Of a stretch of DNA of 7,719 bases, positions 6,058 to 7,719 are shown piece after piece. The notes beneath the pieces were generated by a model. It made no database searches, was not told the origin of the DNA, and saw only the letters and a program-made list of their open reading frames with translations. The stretch spans positions 1 to 7,719 of the forward strand of contig JAUPTP010000090.1 of NCBI GenBank assembly GCA_030918015.1, written 5' to 3'. The translations under genes and the position numbers were made by a program. The DNA is from Pseudomonadota bacterium (GTDB taxonomy: Bacteria > Pseudomonadota > Gammaproteobacteria > Burkholderiales > Burkholderiaceae_C). The first letter of the stretch is position 1; each line of letters starts with the position of its first letter.

Positions 6058-6870
6058 TCAGTCGATGAAGGTGCCGATGGCGTGCGCGGCCGCCAGCAGG
6101 CAGGGGGCGAGCGCGGCGACGCGCTCGGGATGCAGGCGCTGCTCGACCGCCGAGATCGACAGCGCCATGTAGGGCCGGCGCGAGCGCGAGGGCACGGGCG
6201 CCGCCATGCCGGCCACGCCAGGCATCACCACGTTCGGGCCGGCACACCAGCCGCGATGCGCCACCTCGGCGAGCTTCTCGCGGATCGTGCGCTCGACCGC
6301 CCAGCGGTTGTGCTCGACCCAGTCGCTGGGCGCGTCCAGCGCCATGCGCTGGATGTGCTGGCGCTGCTCGGCCTCGTCGAGCGTGGCCAGCAGCGCCAGG
6401 CCGGCGTAGCCGGCGGTCAGCGGCTTGGTGTCGCCGGCGGCCACCAGGTGGGTGCGGATCGGGTAGCTGCCCTCGCAGCGCAGCAGGTAGTGCACGCCGT
6501 CGAGGCGGCGCAGCGCGACATAGACCACGTCGCCGCAGTCGTCGGCCAGCGACTGCGCGATGCGCCGCACCGCCTGCAGGTCGCGGATCGGCGTGGGCGC
6601 CGACAGCCCGAGCGCGAACAGCGCCGGCCCCAGCGTCCAGCGCCGGTCGGGCCGCTGCTGCACATAGCCCACCGCCGCCAGCTCGCCGAGCAGGCGGTGC
6701 ACCGTCGGCCGCGCAATGCCGGTGTCGAGCGCCAGCTGCTTGAGCTGCGCCCCGGCCGCGCCCTGGCATGAGACCGCGGCCAGCACCCGCGCCACCCGCT
6801 CGACGACCTGGGGCCGCGCGCTGTCGGCGCCCGGTCCCGGGCTGGGGAAATCCTGAATTCGTGGGTCCAT
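6058..6870 (-). CDS. IclR family transcriptional regulator
   Basis: A 270-residue IclR-type regulator. A winged helix-turn-helix covers about residues 20-85, with the recognition region TGIARPTVHRLLGELAAVGYV at 50-70 and the wing RPDRRWTLG at 73-81. The effector-binding domain (about 95-265) carries typical segments such as HYLLRCEGSYPIRTHLVAAGD (127-147), TAGYAGLALLA (152-162) and RGWCAGPNVVMPGVAGMAAPV (206-226). Family members bind small catabolic metabolites and repress or activate neighbouring catabolic genes. The effector is unknown here. The gene is followed after 12 bp by one SDR gene and is divergent from another, so it probably controls both. The ATG at 6870-6868 lies within one of two near-identical 19-bp candidate operators, which suggests autoregulation. 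Confidence 0.92.
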   Translation of the reverse strand: MDPRIQDFPSPGPGADSARPQVVERVARVLAAVSCQGAAGAQLKQLALDTGIARPTVHRLLGELAAVGYVQQRPDRRWTLGPALFALGLSAPTPIRDLQAVRRIAQSLADDCGDVVYVALRRLDGVHYLLRCEGSYPIRTHLVAAGDTKPLTAGYAGLALLATLDEAEQRQHIQRMALDAPSDWVEHNRWAVERTIREKLAEVAHRGWCAGPNVVMPGVAGMAAPVPSRSRRPYMALSISAVEQRLHPERVAALAPCLLAAAHAIGTFID

Positions 6871-6881
6871 TCTGTGGACTA
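6863..6881 (+). promoter_or_regulatory. Candidate IclR operator, iclR-proximal copy
   Basis: GGGTCCATTCTGTGGACTA matches the minus-strand sequence at 6971-6989 at 15 of 19 positions. Its core is an inverted repeat, GTCC-N7-GGAC (6865-6879). It covers the iclR start codon, so a bound protein would block iclR transcription or early elongation. The assignment to IclR is inferred from position and symmetry. Confidence 0.5.
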
Positions 6882-6917
6882 AATCTGTGGCTGTTGATGT
6901 GTGTCAGAACAAATACT

Positions 6918-6971
6918 AAGCGCCATTCAACGAAAAGCGCCACCCATCAAGCGCAAATTTCTCAAGCACAA
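6918..6971 (+). repeat. Four-fold AAGCRCMA direct repeat
   Basis: AAGCGCCA (6918), AAGCGCCA (6935), AAGCGCAA (6949) and AAGCACAA (6964) recur at steps of 17, 14 and 15 bp. The last two lie in an 11-mer, TCAAGCRCAAA, repeated with one change 15 bp apart. The set falls between the two candidate operators. It may be a binding array for a regulator on one face of the helix, or chance in a short region. Confidence 0.35.
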
Positions 6972-6989
6972 AGTCCACAAGACGGACCC
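6971..6989 (-). promoter_or_regulatory. Candidate IclR operator, SDR-proximal copy
   Basis: On the minus strand this reads GGGTCCGTCTTGTGGACTT, 15 of 19 identical to the site at 6863-6881 and inverted relative to it. It has the same GTCC-N7-GGAC core. It ends 36 bp before the ATG of the plus-strand SDR gene, a position suited to controlling that gene. Confidence 0.5.
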
Positions 6990-7015
6990 TCCGCCTTCGC
7001 CCCTCAGATCTCCAC

Positions 7016-7019
7016 AGGA
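7016..7019 (+). promoter_or_regulatory. Shine-Dalgarno AGGA for the plus-strand SDR
   Basis: AGGA lies six bases before the ATG at 7026 and supports that start. Confidence 0.55.
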
Positions 7020-7025
7020 ACCCGC

Positions 7026-7719
7026 ATGCCCGCCTCAGCCGCCCCGACACTGCCGCCCATCTCCGTCTCCCTGACCGGCCAGGCGGCCATCGTGACCGGC
7101 GCCGGCGGCGGCATCGGCCAGGCGGTCTGCGCCCGGCTGGCCGCGCTGGGCGTGTCGGTGCTGGCGGTCGATCTGGACGGCCCCGCAGCCCGGCGCACCG
7201 CCGAGACGCTGCGCGCCGCCGGCGGCCGGGCCGAGGCCTGCGAGGGCGATGTCTGCGACGAGACGCTGGGGCCGCGCCTGCTGGCGCAGGCGCTGGAGGC
7301 CTTCGGCCGGCTGGACATCCTGGTCAACAACGCCGGCCGCGGCAGCGCGATGGTGCCGCTGTGGGAGGTCGACATCGCCGCCTGGCGGCGCGACCTCGAC
7401 CTGAACCTCACCAGCCAGTTCCTGATGTGCCGCGCGGTGGTGCCACACATGCGCGCCGCAGGCCACGGCCGCATCGTCAATGTCGCCTCGGCCGCCGGCA
7501 TGGAAGGCCATGCGCTGGCCGGCGCCTACGCCGCGGCCAAGGCCGGCGTGGTGGCGATGACCAAGACGCTGGGCAAGGAGCTGGCGCGCGATGGCGTGCT
7601 GGTCAACGCCATCGCCCCGGCGCTGATCGAGTCGCCGCTGCTGCACAGCGACTGGTTCGATCCGGCGGTGCGCGACGAGCTGCTGCGCCGCATCCCGATG
7701 GGCCGAGCTGGCCGCCCCG
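7026..7719 (+). CDS. SDR family oxidoreductase, C-terminus outside the window
   Basis: The ATG at 7026 opens a frame that stays open for 231 codons to the right edge, so the last 20-30 residues are missing. It is a classical short-chain dehydrogenase: TGAGGGIG (24-31), NNAG (101-104), and a catalytic triad of Ser155, Tyr168 and Lys172 with correct spacing (YAAAK). Asp49, at or near the end of the second strand (AVDLD), suggests NAD(H). The segment IAPALIESPLL and the final IPMGRAGRP are usual for the family near its C-terminus. The substrate is unknown; the divergent IclR regulator suggests a catabolic role, perhaps on a sugar, polyol or hydroxy acid. It is distinct from the other SDR in the window, with different N- and C-terminal motifs, and is not a duplicate. 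It may be the first gene of an operon continuing to the right. Confidence 0.9.
   Translation, partial: MPASAAPTLPPISVSLTGQAAIVTGAGGGIGQAVCARLAALGVSVLAVDLDGPAARRTAETLRAAGGRAEACEGDVCDETLGPRLLAQALEAFGRLDILVNNAGRGSAMVPLWEVDIAAWRRDLDLNLTSQFLMCRAVVPHMRAAGHGRIVNVASAAGMEGHALAGAYAAAKAGVVAMTKTLGKELARDGVLVNAIAPALIESPLLHSDWFDPAVRDELLRRIPMGRAGRP

Larger units (their letters stand above)
6871..7025. promoter_or_regulatory. Divergent iclR / SDR intergenic region
   Basis: This 155-bp stretch between two divergent starts is clearly more AT-rich than its surroundings and must hold both promoters. I could not pick a convincing sigma-70 pair on either strand: TTGATG (6894-6899) and TACTAA (6914-6919) are only 14 bases apart. 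It holds the inverted 19-bp sites and the AAGCRCMA direct repeats listed separately. Confidence 0.6.

Noticed and set aside
4964..6943. 659-codon minus-strand frame across the SDR and iclR genes
   Set aside because: It is an alternative frame over two well-supported genes, with Arg/Ala/Gly-rich nonsense composition.
6872..7017. Further members of the TTNTCCACAGSC cluster (6872-6881, 7008-7017)
   Set aside because: They share TCCACAG but lack the leading TT and the trailing SC. The first is better explained as part of the paired 19-bp operator.
7004..7646. Two minus-strand frames opposite the right-hand SDR
   Set aside because: The plus-strand frame carries the complete SDR motifs; these are its antisense shadows.

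Overview
The window is very GC-rich, densely coding DNA with almost no intergenic space, strong G/C bias at third codon positions and long spurious antisense frames. The gene families (DUF2520 protein, MazG-like pyrophosphohydrolase, isopenicillin-N-synthase-like oxygenase, Pat-type acetyltransferase, IclR regulator and SDRs) and their style fit a GC-rich betaproteobacterium, probably Burkholderiales. That placement is an inference from sequence style, not a search result. I saw no mobile element, CRISPR array, tRNA or rRNA.

Layout: (1) The 5' part of a lipoprotein gene (minus strand) runs off the left edge, just downstream of a DUF2520 Rossmann-fold gene (minus, 264-1172). (2) Divergent from it, only 25 bp away, are a MazG-like nucleotide pyrophosphohydrolase (1198-1581) and a 2-oxoglutarate/Fe(II) oxygenase (1550-2443) that overlaps it by 32 bp. 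(3) The oxygenase converges on, and overlaps by 14 bp, an 892-residue acyl-CoA-synthetase-like/GNAT protein lysine acetyltransferase gene (minus, 2430-5108). (4) Upstream of that lie an SDR oxidoreductase (5221-6045) and an IclR-type regulator (6058-6870), 12 bp apart and both minus, so probably one transcript. (5) A 155-bp divergent intergenic region separates iclR from a second SDR gene (plus, from 7026) that runs off the right edge.

Two DNA-level signals stand out. The stronger is ten copies of a 12-13 bp motif, consensus (G)TTNTCCACAGSC, between 545 and 2008. They lie on both strands and in all three reading frames, inside the DUF2520, MazG-like and oxygenase genes; I found none by eye in the next 4.8 kb. 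The motif core is a DnaA box: one copy is the perfect TTATCCACA, and five are TTGTCCACA, the preferred box of several high-GC bacteria. This points to a dense intragenic DnaA-box-like cluster. A datA-like titration or regulatory locus is one explanation; a genome-wide repeated motif is the main alternative.

The second signal is a pair of near-identical 19-bp sites in inverted orientation at the two ends of the iclR/SDR intergenic region, with a four-fold AAGCRCMA repeat between them. This is a plausible operator arrangement for the IclR protein controlling itself (with the downstream SDR) and the divergent SDR.
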